Assembly (NCBI GenBank): GCA_023252055.1 | Contig: JAHEXP010000008.1 | Coordinates: 1-46,305 of the forward strand | From: Coriobacteriia bacterium | GTDB lineage: Bacteria; Actinomycetota; Coriobacteriia; Anaerosomatales; PALSA-660 | Direction: 5' to 3' | DNA: 46,305 bases | In this document: positions 1-9,344 of the stretch, piece by piece | Position numbering within the stretch: the first letter of the stretch is position 1 | How the letters are laid out: every line of letters starts with the position of its first letter | Notes under the pieces: generated by a model | Told to the model about the DNA's origin: nothing | What the model saw: the letters and a program-made list of their open reading frames with translations, nothing else | The model's database searches: none | Translations under genes and position numbers: made by a program

Positions 1-27
1 ATCACCGCGCCCGCTCTGCGTTCGCAC

Positions 28-816
28 GTGGTCGACACCGCGGCTGAGCTGCGCGAGATGAGCCGCGACGCCCCTTGGAGAGTGCGCGTCACGGAGCGCG
101 GCGAGGCGGCGGTGCTCGGCCGATGGCGCGACCATCTCGCCGACTGCGCGATCCTCGGGTTGTGGTGCTCGCCGCACCGCGTGCCGCTGCTCGTCACCGA
201 CCTCCGCGAAGTCGCCGCTGCCGAAGGTTTCGAACGTTTGGTCGGTCCGCTGGTACCGGAGCGTGAGGCGACTCCGTATCTCGACGCGGGCCTTCGCGTG
301 GCGCAGCGGGTCGTGGTCATGCGCACGCGGCCTCGCCGGGTCCCCGCCGACACGGGTGTGGCCCTGCCTGCCGGTGTCGCGCTGCGCGTTGCCACAGCCG
401 ATGACCTCGACGCCATCCTGAGCCTGGACGCCGCATGCTTCGAGCCGTTCTGGCGCTACGACGCGGCCTCCTTGTCGAGGCTTCTGGACACAGAGCGCAT
501 CGTCGTCGCGCTGCTCGAAGGCGGTCTCGTCGGATATACTCTGTCCACGCTGCGGGCGGACGAAGCAAGCCTGGGCCGGCTCGCGGTCACGCCCGAGGCG
601 AGGCGTCGGGGCATCGGTCGTGCACTGGCCCTCGAGGCACTCGATCGGGCCGCCGGCAGCGGTGCACGCAACGTGGTCCTCTCGACGCAGGAAGACAATG
701 CGGCCTCCCGTGCGCTCTACCGCGGGATCGGGTTCCGCGAGACAGGGGATGTGCTCGTGGCCTGTTCGACGGACACGGGGACGGGCTCGGATCGCGGGCA
801 AGGAGTGGTGGCGTGA
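28..816 (+). CDS. GNAT-family N-acetyltransferase (RimI-like C-terminal domain); frame is open to the left edge so the true start may lie outside the window
   Basis: ORF 28..816; C-terminal GNAT motif 'LGRLAVTPEARRRGIGRALALEALDRA...NAASRALYRGIGFRETG'. Confidence 0.85.
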   Translation: MVDTAAELREMSRDAPWRVRVTERGEAAVLGRWRDHLADCAILGLWCSPHRVPLLVTDLREVAAAEGFERLVGPLVPEREATPYLDAGLRVAQRVVVMRTRPRRVPADTGVALPAGVALRVATADDLDAILSLDAACFEPFWRYDAASLSRLLDTERIVVALLEGGLVGYTLSTLRADEASLGRLAVTPEARRRGIGRALALEALDRAAGSGARNVVLSTQEDNAASRALYRGIGFRETGDVLVACSTDTGTGSDRGQGVVA

Positions 817-2105
817 TGCGACGGCGCCTGTTGCTGGACTGGGCCGCGATGTCTGTTGCGGTCGTGCTCGGCGCGTTCGTCGTCCTCGGGCCGCTGCTCG
901 GAGCGCCGCCTGCCGTCGTGTCCGCGGGCGCCATGGCGCTTGCGGCGTGCGCCGTCGTCGCGATATGGGTCCGCATGGCTTCTCGCCCCGACCATCTCCG
1001 CGCGGTGCAATCGCAGCAGATCCTCGATATCGCCAACGAGTCGTTATCCTTCATGCGCCAGGGCCTCACGCCCTACACGGCGCAGGAGGTGTGCCGCCTC
1101 ATCCTGCAGCGCACCGACGCGACTGCCGTGGCGATCACGGACCGGGACACGGTCCTCGGATTCGCGGGCCTGGGGGAGGACCACCACACCGTGGGCGGCC
1201 CGATCATCACCCGCGCCACCTCCGAGGTGCTCGAGACCGGCGAACATCGTGTGCTGCTGACGCGCGAGGAGATCGGCTGTCCGAAGCGCGACTGCCCGCT
1301 CCACGCCGCGGTGGTCGTGCCGCTGGAGACGCGGGAGTCGCCGGTCGGAACGCTGAAGTTCTACTACGAGACCCCGCGGCTCATCAACGAGACTCAGGTG
1401 ACGATGGTCGGCGGTCTCGCCAAGCTGCTCTCCACTCAGTTGGAGCTCTCGGAACTGGAGCGGCAGACCGAGCTGGCGTGCCGCATGGAACTGAAGGCGC
1501 TCCAGAGCCAGATCAACCCGCATTTCCTGTTCAACACGATCAACACGATCGCGAGCCTCATCCGCACCGACCCGCCCCGCGCGCGGGAGTTGCTCCGCGA
1601 GTTCGCCACGTTCTACCGCCGCACCCTCGAGAACAGCGACGAGCTCATCCCGTTCTCGCAGGAGCTCGACTACGTCCGGCGCTACCTCGTCTTCGAACGT
1701 GCGCGCTTCGGTGAGGAGCGGATCCGCTTCGCCGAGGACGTGCCGCCCGGGCTCGAGTCTCTGCAGGTGCCGGCGTTCGTGGTGCAGCCCATCGTCGAGA
1801 ACGCCGTGCAGCACGGTATCCGGCCGTCCGGCCCTCTGCACATCAAACTCGTCGCACGCGCACAGGGCGACACTGTCCACCTCGAGGTCATCGACGATGG
1901 CCGGGGGATTCCCGCCGCCGACCTCCCGAGGGTGCTCGACGCCGGCTTCGGGCGCGGGCTTGGCATCGCGCTCAAGAATGTGGACGATAGGCTCAAGGGG
2001 CACTTCGGCCCGGACAGCGGGATCGCCGTCAGCAGCACCGAGGGACAGGGCACGACCGTGACGCTCACGCTCGCAAGCACGTCGGCGCCGGAGCTGGTCC
2101 TATGA
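816..2105 (+). CDS. LytS/YehU-like sensor histidine kinase with short TM region, GAF domain, His_kinase and HATPase domains
   Basis: In frame with ORF 435..2105; start ATG at 816 overlaps upstream TGA; 'LKALQSQINPHFLFNTINTIASLIR' His_kinase motif and 'QPIVENAVQHGI' N-box. Confidence 0.88.
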   Translation: MRRRLLLDWAAMSVAVVLGAFVVLGPLLGAPPAVVSAGAMALAACAVVAIWVRMASRPDHLRAVQSQQILDIANESLSFMRQGLTPYTAQEVCRLILQRTDATAVAITDRDTVLGFAGLGEDHHTVGGPIITRATSEVLETGEHRVLLTREEIGCPKRDCPLHAAVVVPLETRESPVGTLKFYYETPRLINETQVTMVGGLAKLLSTQLELSELERQTELACRMELKALQSQINPHFLFNTINTIASLIRTDPPRARELLREFATFYRRTLENSDELIPFSQELDYVRRYLVFERARFGEERIRFAEDVPPGLESLQVPAFVVQPIVENAVQHGIRPSGPLHIKLVARAQGDTVHLEVIDDGRGIPAADLPRVLDAGFGRGLGIALKNVDDRLKGHFGPDSGIAVSSTEGQGTTVTLTLASTSAPELVL

Positions 2106-2818
2106 CGCTCAAGGCGCTCGTCGTCGACGATGAGGCACCCTCGCGCAGTGAGCTGCGGTTCCTCTTGAGTGAGGCCGGAGGGGTCGAGGTCATCGGCGAG
2201 GCCAGCAACGCTCCCGAGGCGATGCAGCTCATCCGCGCGATCCCTTACGACGTCGTGTTCCTCGACATCGAGATGCCCGGGCTGTCCGGCATGCGGCTCG
2301 CCGAGGCGCTGGGCGAGCTCGAGCGCCCGCCGGCGATCGTCTTCGTCACCGCGTACTCCGAGCATGCGGTGCAAGCGTTCGAGGTCGAGGCCGCCGATTA
2401 CCTGGTGAAGCCGGTCGAGGTGGCCCGCCTGCGGCGTGCGATCGAGAAACTCGGGCCGCAGGCCCCCGTGGCCGGCACCGCCCGCGTCGAGCGGGTCCCG
2501 GTGGAGAAGGCGGGCAAGAAGCTTCTCCTGTCCGTGGACGAGATCTTCCACATCATGGCCAAGGACGACTACAGCTACCTCTATACCGACGGCGAGCGCT
2601 ACCTTTCGACCCTGTCGCTTGCGGACCTCGAGCGCAAGCTCGAGCCCCGGGGGTTCTTCCGAGTGCACCGCCGGTTCGTCGTGAACCTGGAAAAGGTGAA
2701 GGAGGTCGTGCCGATGTACGGCGGCACCCTTCTGCTCACGATGAAGGACCGGGCGGCGACCCAGGTGCCGGTGTCGCGCCGGCGGGTTCCCTCGCTCAAG
2801 AAGGCGCTCGGGCTGTGA
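2102..2818 (+). CDS. LytTR-family response regulator
   Basis: ATGA overlap with upstream kinase; receiver domain 'VVDDEAPSR...DVVFLDIEMPGLSG' and LytTR domain 'YLSTLSLADLERKLEPRGFFRVHRRFVVNLEKVKEV'. Confidence 0.92.
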   Translation: MTLKALVVDDEAPSRSELRFLLSEAGGVEVIGEASNAPEAMQLIRAIPYDVVFLDIEMPGLSGMRLAEALGELERPPAIVFVTAYSEHAVQAFEVEAADYLVKPVEVARLRRAIEKLGPQAPVAGTARVERVPVEKAGKKLLLSVDEIFHIMAKDDYSYLYTDGERYLSTLSLADLERKLEPRGFFRVHRRFVVNLEKVKEVVPMYGGTLLLTMKDRAATQVPVSRRRVPSLKKALGL

Positions 2819-3306
2819 GCGCCACGGGTCGCACCGCCAGGCCGTTCCGGCTCGGCGTCATCTCCGACACGCACGGGGAGATGCCGGACTCCGTCATGGA
2901 GGCGTTCGCGGGCGTCGACGCCATCATCCACGCCGGCGACGTCGGGTCCGGTCTCATCCTCGATGTGCTGGGGGCGATCGCGCCCACGACAGCGGTATGC
3001 GGCAACTGCGACATCGGCGGGGCCGCGATGACGCCGATCGCCGTCAACGTCGTCCTCGGCGGCGTGCGCATCGTGGCCGCACACCGAGAGCGCGACCTCG
3101 GGGGCAGTCTCGATCCGGTCCGTGCCGGCGCGCGCATCGCTATCACAGGGCACTCCCACATCGCCGCGATCGGCGAGCGTGACGGCGTGTTGTGGGTCAA
3201 CCCCGGCAGCCCCTCCGGCCCGCGTGGCGGTCAGCCGGCGTCGGTGGCGATCGTCTCGATCGCGGCGGACGGCGAGATCGACGCGAGGGTGGTACCACTT
3301 CCCTGA
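2815..3306 (+). CDS. YfcE/MJ0936-family metallophosphoesterase
   Basis: GTG start overlapping upstream stop; motifs 'GVISDTHGEMPD', 'IIHAGDVGS', 'GNCD', 'ITGHSHIA', 'VNPGSPSGPR'. Confidence 0.9.
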   Translation: MSATGRTARPFRLGVISDTHGEMPDSVMEAFAGVDAIIHAGDVGSGLILDVLGAIAPTTAVCGNCDIGGAAMTPIAVNVVLGGVRIVAAHRERDLGGSLDPVRAGARIAITGHSHIAAIGERDGVLWVNPGSPSGPRGGQPASVAIVSIAADGEIDARVVPLP

Positions 3307-3318
3307 AACAGTCCGCAC

Positions 3319-3353
3319 GCAGAAGGGCCCCGGCGGCGCCGGGGCCCTTCTGC
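3319..3353. terminator. Strong bidirectional hairpin between convergent genes
   Basis: Perfect 16-bp inverted repeat GCAGAAGGGCCCCGGC-GGC-GCCGGGGCCCTTCTGC. Confidence 0.85.
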
Positions 3354-3377
3354 TGTTCTCCCGAACGCCGAGCGTCC

Positions 3378-4181
3378 CTACGGGAGCTGAAGCTTGCTGA
3401 TGACGTCGGCGGGGAAGAACTCCGCCATCGCATCTTCGGTGGAGAAGTCCGCGATCTCGCCGGTCCACTTGCCGCCGGAGTACTTGCCCCAGATCCCGAT
3501 CGGCTCGAGCCCCTCGACGCTCGGCTCGGCGTTGGCGTTGCCCCACCACACGCCCTTGGAGTCCTTGGCGATCTTGGCGGTGAAGGTGAACGTCCCCGTG
3601 TAGTCGGTCCCGGCCATGTTCTTGGCCGACTTCGCGGCGAACGCCTCGAACGACCCGAGGGTGGGCGCGGCTGCCGTGGGCTTGGCGAGCTTCTTGTTCC
3701 ACACGAGCTTGGCCGCGAGCTCCGGAGACACGAGCGGAGCCGCCTTCTCGAGCGCAACAACGCTGGCGAGCGAAGAGCCGTACGGCGCGCTCCACACGAG
3801 CTTCCAGTCCTTCGGGCCGCCGGTGAGGGCGAAGAACATGCGCGATCCGCTGGCGGGGGAGATGTCGCCCACCGCGGCGGTTCCCTGCGCGAAGAGCTGG
3901 TTCACGGTGACGGTCCCGCTGAGTCCGAGCCCCTCGCTCACGGCGGTGCGGATGTTGCCGCGCAGCGCAGTTCCGGCAGCAGGTGTCGCGATGGGCCCCG
4001 TCGAAACCGTGGGCGCCTCGGGCTCAGAGGTGCTCGTCGGGGCGACGGAAGACGTCGGCACCGGAGTGACCACCGGCCCCGTCGCAGGGGCGGTGGGCTG
4101 GGGAGAGGAGCACGCCGCCGCCACGAGGGCGAGGGCGACGAGGGTGAGCAAGAGCGCTGCGATGCGCGGTGCGCGGTGCAT
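3378..4181 (-). CDS. Predicted lipoprotein of unknown function
   Basis: Within ORF 3378..4235; ATG at 4181 preceded by GGAGG; lipobox 'LVALALVAAAC-SS' followed by Pro/Thr-rich linker. Confidence 0.75.
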   Translation of the reverse strand: MHRAPRIAALLLTLVALALVAAACSSPQPTAPATGPVVTPVPTSSVAPTSTSEPEAPTVSTGPIATPAAGTALRGNIRTAVSEGLGLSGTVTVNQLFAQGTAAVGDISPASGSRMFFALTGGPKDWKLVWSAPYGSSLASVVALEKAAPLVSPELAAKLVWNKKLAKPTAAAPTLGSFEAFAAKSAKNMAGTDYTGTFTFTAKIAKDSKGVWWGNANAEPSVEGLEPIGIWGKYSGGKWTGEIADFSTEDAMAEFFPADVISKLQLP

Positions 4182-4224
4182 GGTGGCCTCCGGTGCCGAT
4201 TCGTATGGTGTCGACGTCTGCTCC

Positions 4225-4230
4225 ATCGTA
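4225..4230 (-). promoter_or_regulatory. Candidate -10-like TACGAT element upstream of the lipoprotein gene
   Basis: Minus-strand GAGTACGATGGAG; similar to three plus-strand CGGGTACGATG elements elsewhere in the window. Confidence 0.3.
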
Positions 4231-4235
4231 CTCAA

Positions 4236-5888
4236 CTATGCCTCGACCGCGCACGTCAACGCCGCGACGACGTCCGCGATGTCGGCTGTCCCGGGGAGTT
4301 CCACCGCAAGCACGGGGCGCCCGCGATCCGCGAGGGCGGCGACGTCACCAGCCGGCTGCGCGGCATGGAGCTCGGCCAGGGTGAACGGCTGTCCCGGTAC
4401 CGGCATGTCGACGCCCTCGGCGGTGGTCACGACCAGGAACACGCCCTCGGCGGGACCGCCCTTGTGGAGTTGGCCGGTCGAGTGGAGATAGCGCGGGCCG
4501 AGCTCGAGCGTGACGGGGACGTCACGAGCCAGCGAGACGGCATCGCACGCGGCGCGCAAGGGAGCCAGCAGGTCCTCGTCCTCAGGCAGGTAGGCGAGCA
4601 CCGCGAGATAGCCGCCGGCGGTCACGCGGGTCAGCAGGTCGTCGACCGCCTCCTGAAGTCCCGTGAGCGTGATCCCCGGCGATGCCGCGACCTTCACGCC
4701 GGAGGCGAGTGCAGTGCGAGACGGCGCCGCCTCCGCTTTCGCAAGGATGGCACGCGTCGCGGCCTTGGCGCTCTCGACGTCGGGCTGATCGAAGCACTCG
4801 ATGCCGGCCACCGCGGAGAACAGCGCGACAGCCCACTCCCAGTGGACGAACTCCGCGCCGAGTGCGTAGGCGTCGTCCACCACCACCTCGAAGACCGGTT
4901 CCCCCTCAGGCAGGCGCGCACCCAGGCCGGCGAGAGCGTCGTCGTCGGTCTCGCGGAGCACGAACGTCATGCGGTCGGCGCCGTGTGCGTCCGGGAGGCC
5001 GGGATGAGTCTCCAGCACCGGCAGGATGCCCCTCCCGCCCTTGCCGGTCGATTCCGCCACAAGTTGCTCGACCCAAAGCCCGAAGGGGGCCAGTCCCCGT
5101 GAGCAGACGATCGTGAGTTTGTCGCGTCCGGCAGCGTAGGCATCGGCCATCCACGATGCGAGCGCGAGCGCGGGGTTGTCGTCGCCGGCCGCACGGCAGG
5201 AGTCCTCAAGCTCTCCCGCCACCGTCGCCAGCCGCTCGACGTCGACGCCGATGAGCGCGGCCGGGAACGTCGCGAAGGGCGTGAGGGCGGCGTAGCGGCC
5301 GCCCACGTCGGCCGGTGCATGGACGGTGATGCCGAACTCGCGAACGGACAGCTCATCGAGGGGCGTGCCCGGGTCGGTGATCGCGATGAAGTGCTCGGGC
5401 GCGGTGGCGCCGAGCGCCTCGACCGCCCACGAACGGAAGATGCCGTGCAGGGACAGCGGCTCGATCGATGTCCCCGACTTGCTGGACACGATGACGAGCG
5501 TCGACGCGGGATCGAGCGAGTCGAGGAGGGCGCCGACGGCCTGCGGGGAGGTCGTGTCCAGAACGTGCAGCACCGGATGCCCGGCGGTGCGCGGGAGCGC
5601 GCGCGACAGCACGAGCGGTGCGAGGGAGCTGCCGCCCATGCCGAGGAGAACGACATCGGTCATGCCGGCGGCGGCCGCGGAGTCGCCGATCGCCATGAAG
5701 TCCGCAGCTGTCTCCGACGCGGCGGCTGGGAGCCCTACCCAGCCAAGCCGCTCAGCAGCGATGCCCGGATCTGCGAAGAGCGTGGCGTCGCGGGCCGCGA
5801 GGCGCGCGATGGCGTCCATCTCCATGAGGCGTGAGCGAGCGTCCAAGAGGTGCTTCCTTCCACCAAGGGTCGTCACCATGGTACCCAT
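4236..5888 (-). CDS. pgi: Glucose-6-phosphate isomerase, resembling the Pgi half of Tal-Pgi bifunctional proteins
   Basis: 550-aa ORF; SIS-type motifs 'VLLGMGGSSLAPLVLSRALP', 'LVIVSSKSGTSIEPLSL', 'FIAITDPGTPLDEL', 'VGGRYAALTPFATFPAALIG'. Confidence 0.8.
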   Translation of the reverse strand: MGTMVTTLGGRKHLLDARSRLMEMDAIARLAARDATLFADPGIAAERLGWVGLPAAASETAADFMAIGDSAAAAGMTDVVLLGMGGSSLAPLVLSRALPRTAGHPVLHVLDTTSPQAVGALLDSLDPASTLVIVSSKSGTSIEPLSLHGIFRSWAVEALGATAPEHFIAITDPGTPLDELSVREFGITVHAPADVGGRYAALTPFATFPAALIGVDVERLATVAGELEDSCRAAGDDNPALALASWMADAYAAGRDKLTIVCSRGLAPFGLWVEQLVAESTGKGGRGILPVLETHPGLPDAHGADRMTFVLRETDDDALAGLGARLPEGEPVFEVVVDDAYALGAEFVHWEWAVALFSAVAGIECFDQPDVESAKAATRAILAKAEAAPSRTALASGVKVAASPGITLTGLQEAVDDLLTRVTAGGYLAVLAYLPEDEDLLAPLRAACDAVSLARDVPVTLELGPRYLHSTGQLHKGGPAEGVFLVVTTAEGVDMPVPGQPFTLAELHAAQPAGDVAALADRGRPVLAVELPGTADIADVVAALTCAVEA

Positions 5889-5918
5889 CGGGGAGCCGCT
5901 GGCACGGCGGCTTCGCGC

Positions 5919-6890
5919 CTAGGAGGCGGGTCCGCTCCCGGCGGAGTCGTCACCATCGAACGCGCCTGCGCTCTCCGGTCCCATCGCCACGTCTCGGGAC
6001 TCGAGCCGGGCCACCAGTGCGCCGCCCGCCACGACCATCACCCCGCCGACGACCGTGGGAAGGGTCAGCGCCTGGCCGAGGAAGAGCGCCGCGAACACGA
6101 CAGCCGAAGCCGGTTCGGCGTAGGTGAGTATCGCCGCGTGGTCGGTACGCACACGGCGCAACCCGGCCAGGAAGAGCATGCCCGCGAGCGCCGTGTGGAC
6201 GATCCCCAGCGTGGCGAGGGCACCGTAGGATGCGAGCGTGGTGGGACCCTGACCCCTCGCGTACAACCAGATCACGAACGGCAGGAGCAACACGCTCGCG
6301 ACACCGTACTCGACGATCATGAGCGCGCGCCCGGTGACGCCGTGCAGGATCTTCTTCGAGCGGAGCAACAGGAGTGCGTAGGTCATCGCCGAGAGGAAGG
6401 CGAGCACCGCGCCCAGCAGCTGCCGCCCACCGGCCATCGCCAGACCCTGTGGCGCCAGGATCACCGCGATCCCGCCCAGCGCCAGCAGCATGGGAACGAC
6501 GATGCGGACGTCGAACCGTTCCTTGGTCACGAACGGTGCGAGGGCGGCGACGAAGACCGGGCCCATGTACCCCAGCAGTTCCGCTGTGGCGACGTTCGTC
6601 ATGTCGAGCGCCGTCAGGAACAGCACCCAGTTGACGGTGAGGATGACGCCCTGGCCCACAAGCTGCCACAGTTTGCGCCGCGGCAGCTTCACGACCTCGG
6701 CCCATCCGCCGGTGGCCGTCATCCACGCGACGAGCACGATGCCGGCGAAGAATACGCGGTAGAAGACCTTGATGACCGATGCGCCGTCCGCAGCGTGCAG
6801 GACCACCGGAATGGAGCCCCAGACGAGTCCTGCGGCGCCGACGAGCAGCAGCCCGCCCAGCGAGCCCGCCCTGCGGGCGCCCGGCGTCAT
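5919..6890 (-). CDS. EamA/DMT-superfamily transporter
   Basis: 323-aa multi-TM ORF; duplicated EamA-like features, 'YAEPASAVVFAALFLGQALTLPTVVGGVMVVAGGAL'. Confidence 0.85.
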   Translation of the reverse strand: MTPGARRAGSLGGLLLVGAAGLVWGSIPVVLHAADGASVIKVFYRVFFAGIVLVAWMTATGGWAEVVKLPRRKLWQLVGQGVILTVNWVLFLTALDMTNVATAELLGYMGPVFVAALAPFVTKERFDVRIVVPMLLALGGIAVILAPQGLAMAGGRQLLGAVLAFLSAMTYALLLLRSKKILHGVTGRALMIVEYGVASVLLLPFVIWLYARGQGPTTLASYGALATLGIVHTALAGMLFLAGLRRVRTDHAAILTYAEPASAVVFAALFLGQALTLPTVVGGVMVVAGGALVARLESRDVAMGPESAGAFDGDDSAGSGPAS

Positions 6891-7901
6891 CTAGCAGATC
6901 CGGGGCAGCTGCTCGCCGACGAGCATGTCCATGATGCGGCGGGCGCCGAACGAGGTCTTGACGTAGACGCGGCCGGCGGGCCCTTCGCTCACGGTGCCGA
7001 TGATGGCGGCGTCCGCGCCGTAGGGGGCGGACTTCATCGCAGCAAGAGCGGCGTCAGCCTCGTCAGCGGGAACCACGGCGACCATCTTGCCCTCGTTGGC
7101 CACCTGGTAGACGTCGTAGCCGAGCATCTCGCACGCGCCGCGCACCTGCTCGCGCACGGGCACGGCATCCTCGTCGACGGTGATGGAGACGCCGGAAGCG
7201 GTCGCGAGTTCGTTCAGGCAGCTGGAGAGGCCGCCGCGGGTGGGATCGCGGAAGCACCGCGCGTTCGGGGCGGAATCGAGCGTGGCCGCAACCAAGTGGT
7301 TGAGAGGCGCCGCGTCGGACTGCACGTCCGTCCCGAACGAGAGGCCCTCGCGCGTCGACATGACGGCGATCCCGTGGTCGCCCAGTGTGCCGGACAGCAG
7401 CACCACGTCGCCGGCCTTGAGGTTGCGGCTGGAGAGGTCGAGTCCGTCGCGCACGACGCCGACACCGGCGGTGTTGATGTAGATGCCATCTCCGTGGCCG
7501 CGCTCGACGACCTTGGTGTCGCCGGTGACGATCCGCACGCCGGCCTCGGCGGCCACCTCAGCCATCGAGTCGAGGATGCGGCCGAGCTCCTCGACCATGA
7601 GGCCCTCTTCGAGGACGAACCCGACGGTGAGATACAGGGGAGTGGCTCCCGCGGTGGCGATGTCGTTGACCGTGCCCGCGACCGCCAGCCGGCCGATGTC
7701 GCCGCCGGGGAAGAACCGCGGCGTGACGACGTAGGTGTCGGTGGTCAGCGCGATGCGGCCGGGAGGTATCTCAAGCGATGCCGCGTCATCCATCCGCAGG
7801 AGCGCCTCGTCGTTGAACCGCGCGACGAACACGTCCTCGATCAGTTCGCGCATCATCGTGCCCCCGCTGCCGTGAGCGAGAAGAACGCGGTCTGAGCGCA
7901 T
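6891..7901 (-). CDS. hypE: Hydrogenase expression/formation protein HypE
   Basis: Start ATG at 7901; 'LLAHGSGGTMMRELI', 'DDAASLEIPPGRIALTTDTYVVTPRFFPGGDIGRLAVAGTVNDIATAGA' and C-terminal PRIC motif. Confidence 0.97.
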   Translation of the reverse strand: MRSDRVLLAHGSGGTMMRELIEDVFVARFNDEALLRMDDAASLEIPPGRIALTTDTYVVTPRFFPGGDIGRLAVAGTVNDIATAGATPLYLTVGFVLEEGLMVEELGRILDSMAEVAAEAGVRIVTGDTKVVERGHGDGIYINTAGVGVVRDGLDLSSRNLKAGDVVLLSGTLGDHGIAVMSTREGLSFGTDVQSDAAPLNHLVAATLDSAPNARCFRDPTRGGLSSCLNELATASGVSITVDEDAVPVREQVRGACEMLGYDVYQVANEGKMVAVVPADEADAALAAMKSAPYGADAAIIGTVSEGPAGRVYVKTSFGARRIMDMLVGEQLPRIC

Positions 7902-7941
7902 GGGGACCTCCGGGGATGCGGGTGGGACCGTGCCTGAAGAC

Positions 7942-9039
7942 TCAGGCGCGGCCGTAGTCGGTGTATCGGTAGTACGCGGCGCACGAGCCTTCGGAGGAGA
8001 CCATGCACGGCCCGATGGGATGCTCGGGCGTGCAACCCTTGCCGAACAACCTGCACTGGAACGGAAGCACCACGCCGCGCAGCACGTCCCCGCACTGACA
8101 CCCGGGGATCTCCTTGGGCTCGGGAACGGTGACGTCGAACCGCTTCGCCGCATCGAAGTCGGCGAACTCGGGGCGGATCGCGAGGCCGGTCCCGGGGATG
8201 ACGCCGATGCCGCGCCACTCAGCGTCGGTCGGCTCGAACACCTCTTCGATCAGCGCGCGAGCCGTGGGGTTGCCGTCGGCGTTGACGCCGCGTTGGTACG
8301 CGATCTCGATCTCTGCTCGCCCCTCGCTGATCTGGCGCGCGAGCATCCACACCCCCTGCAGCACGTCGATCGGCTCGAAGCCGGTCGCGACGCCGGGGAC
8401 GTGGTAGGTGGAGGCGAGGAAACGGTACGGCTCGGGGCCGATGATCGTGGAGACGTGTCCCGGGAGGATGAACCCGTCGATCGCGACCTCGGGGTCGTTG
8501 ACGAGCGCCTCCAGCGCGCCCGGCACCGTCTTGTGCACCGACAGCACGCTGAAGTTCGTGAGGCCCTGGGCCATGGCGTGCTTGATGGTGACCGCGATCG
8601 TGGGCACCGTCGTCTCGAAGCCCACGCCGAGGAACACGACCTGCTTGTCCGGCTCGGCCGCGGCCATCTGGACCGCGTCGAGCGGGGAGTAGACGATGCG
8701 GACGTCGCGCCCGTCGGCCTTCTCACGCGAAAGCGACGAATGGGAGCCCGGCACCTTCATCATGTCGCCGAACGTGGTGATCACCACGCCCGGCAGCCGT
8801 GAGAGCTCTATGGCGAAGTCGATGTCGCGGTTCGCGGTGACGCACACCGGGCAGCCAGGCCCCGACAGCAGCGTGACGTTGTCCGGCATGACGTCGCGCA
8901 GCCCGAAGCGCGCGATCGCCACGGTGTGGGTGCCGCAGACCTCCATGATCTTCATCGGACGGTCGGCCGCCTGGGCGATCTGCTCGATGAGATGACGTGC
9001 GAGTTCGGGGTCGCGCCACGCGGAGAGGATGTCCGCCAT
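7942..9039 (-). CDS. hypD: Hydrogenase formation protein HypD
   Basis: 'MEVCGTHTVAIARFGLRDVMPDNVTLLSGPGCPVCVT', 'FLGVGFETTVPTIA', 'PGCQCGDVLRGV'. Confidence 0.97.
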   Translation of the reverse strand: MADILSAWRDPELARHLIEQIAQAADRPMKIMEVCGTHTVAIARFGLRDVMPDNVTLLSGPGCPVCVTANRDIDFAIELSRLPGVVITTFGDMMKVPGSHSSLSREKADGRDVRIVYSPLDAVQMAAAEPDKQVVFLGVGFETTVPTIAVTIKHAMAQGLTNFSVLSVHKTVPGALEALVNDPEVAIDGFILPGHVSTIIGPEPYRFLASTYHVPGVATGFEPIDVLQGVWMLARQISEGRAEIEIAYQRGVNADGNPTARALIEEVFEPTDAEWRGIGVIPGTGLAIRPEFADFDAAKRFDVTVPEPKEIPGCQCGDVLRGVVLPFQCRLFGKGCTPEHPIGPCMVSSEGSCAAYYRYTDYGRA

Positions 9040-9040
9040 G

Positions 9041-9289
9041 TCAGGCGCTGGCTTCCGCGGGAACGTCGTCGTCGACCCATACGATCTGCTTGATGAGGTC
9101 CCAGGACTCGGCGGCGAACTGCTCGTCGACGACCTGGATGGCGAAGCCCGCGTGGATGAGTACCCACGAGCCGAGTTCGGCCTCAGGCGTGAGGTCCAGG
9201 CTCACCGTGCGGGTGACGCCATGGATATCGACCTCCGCCATGCGGTTGTCGCTCATGAGGATGACGCGGGCCGGGATCGCAAGGCACAT
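9041..9289 (-). CDS. hypC: HypC/HybG/HupF-family hydrogenase maturation chaperone
   Basis: N-terminal MCLAIPARV signature; start at 9289 with upstream GGAGCTCCC. Confidence 0.95.
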   Translation of the reverse strand: MCLAIPARVILMSDNRMAEVDIHGVTRTVSLDLTPEAELGSWVLIHAGFAIQVVDEQFAAESWDLIKQIVWVDDDVPAEASA

Positions 9290-9312
9290 GTGGGAGCTCC
9301 TCGGGTCAGTGC

Positions 9313-9344
9313 GTATGTAGTGCCGGCGTACCGGCCTGTTATAC
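9313..9344. promoter_or_regulatory. Concentric dyad in the hypF-hypC gap (candidate operator/hairpin)
   Basis: GTAT-N5-GCCGG-CGTA-CCGGC-N5-ATAC, both arms share centre 9328.5. Confidence 0.3.

Noticed and set aside
3192-5102. 636-aa plus-strand ORF antisense to the lipoprotein and pgi genes
   Set aside because: Arg/Gly/His-rich composition typical of shadow ORFs in high-GC DNA; covers well-supported minus-strand genes.
4236-5888. Possible Tal-Pgi fusion remnant
   Set aside because: Protein resembles the Pgi half, but no transaldolase sequence is adjacent; a stand-alone enzyme is the simpler explanation.
5850-7895. 681-aa plus-strand ORF antisense to EamA transporter and hypE
   Set aside because: No recognisable motifs and low-complexity composition; hypE on the other strand is unambiguous.
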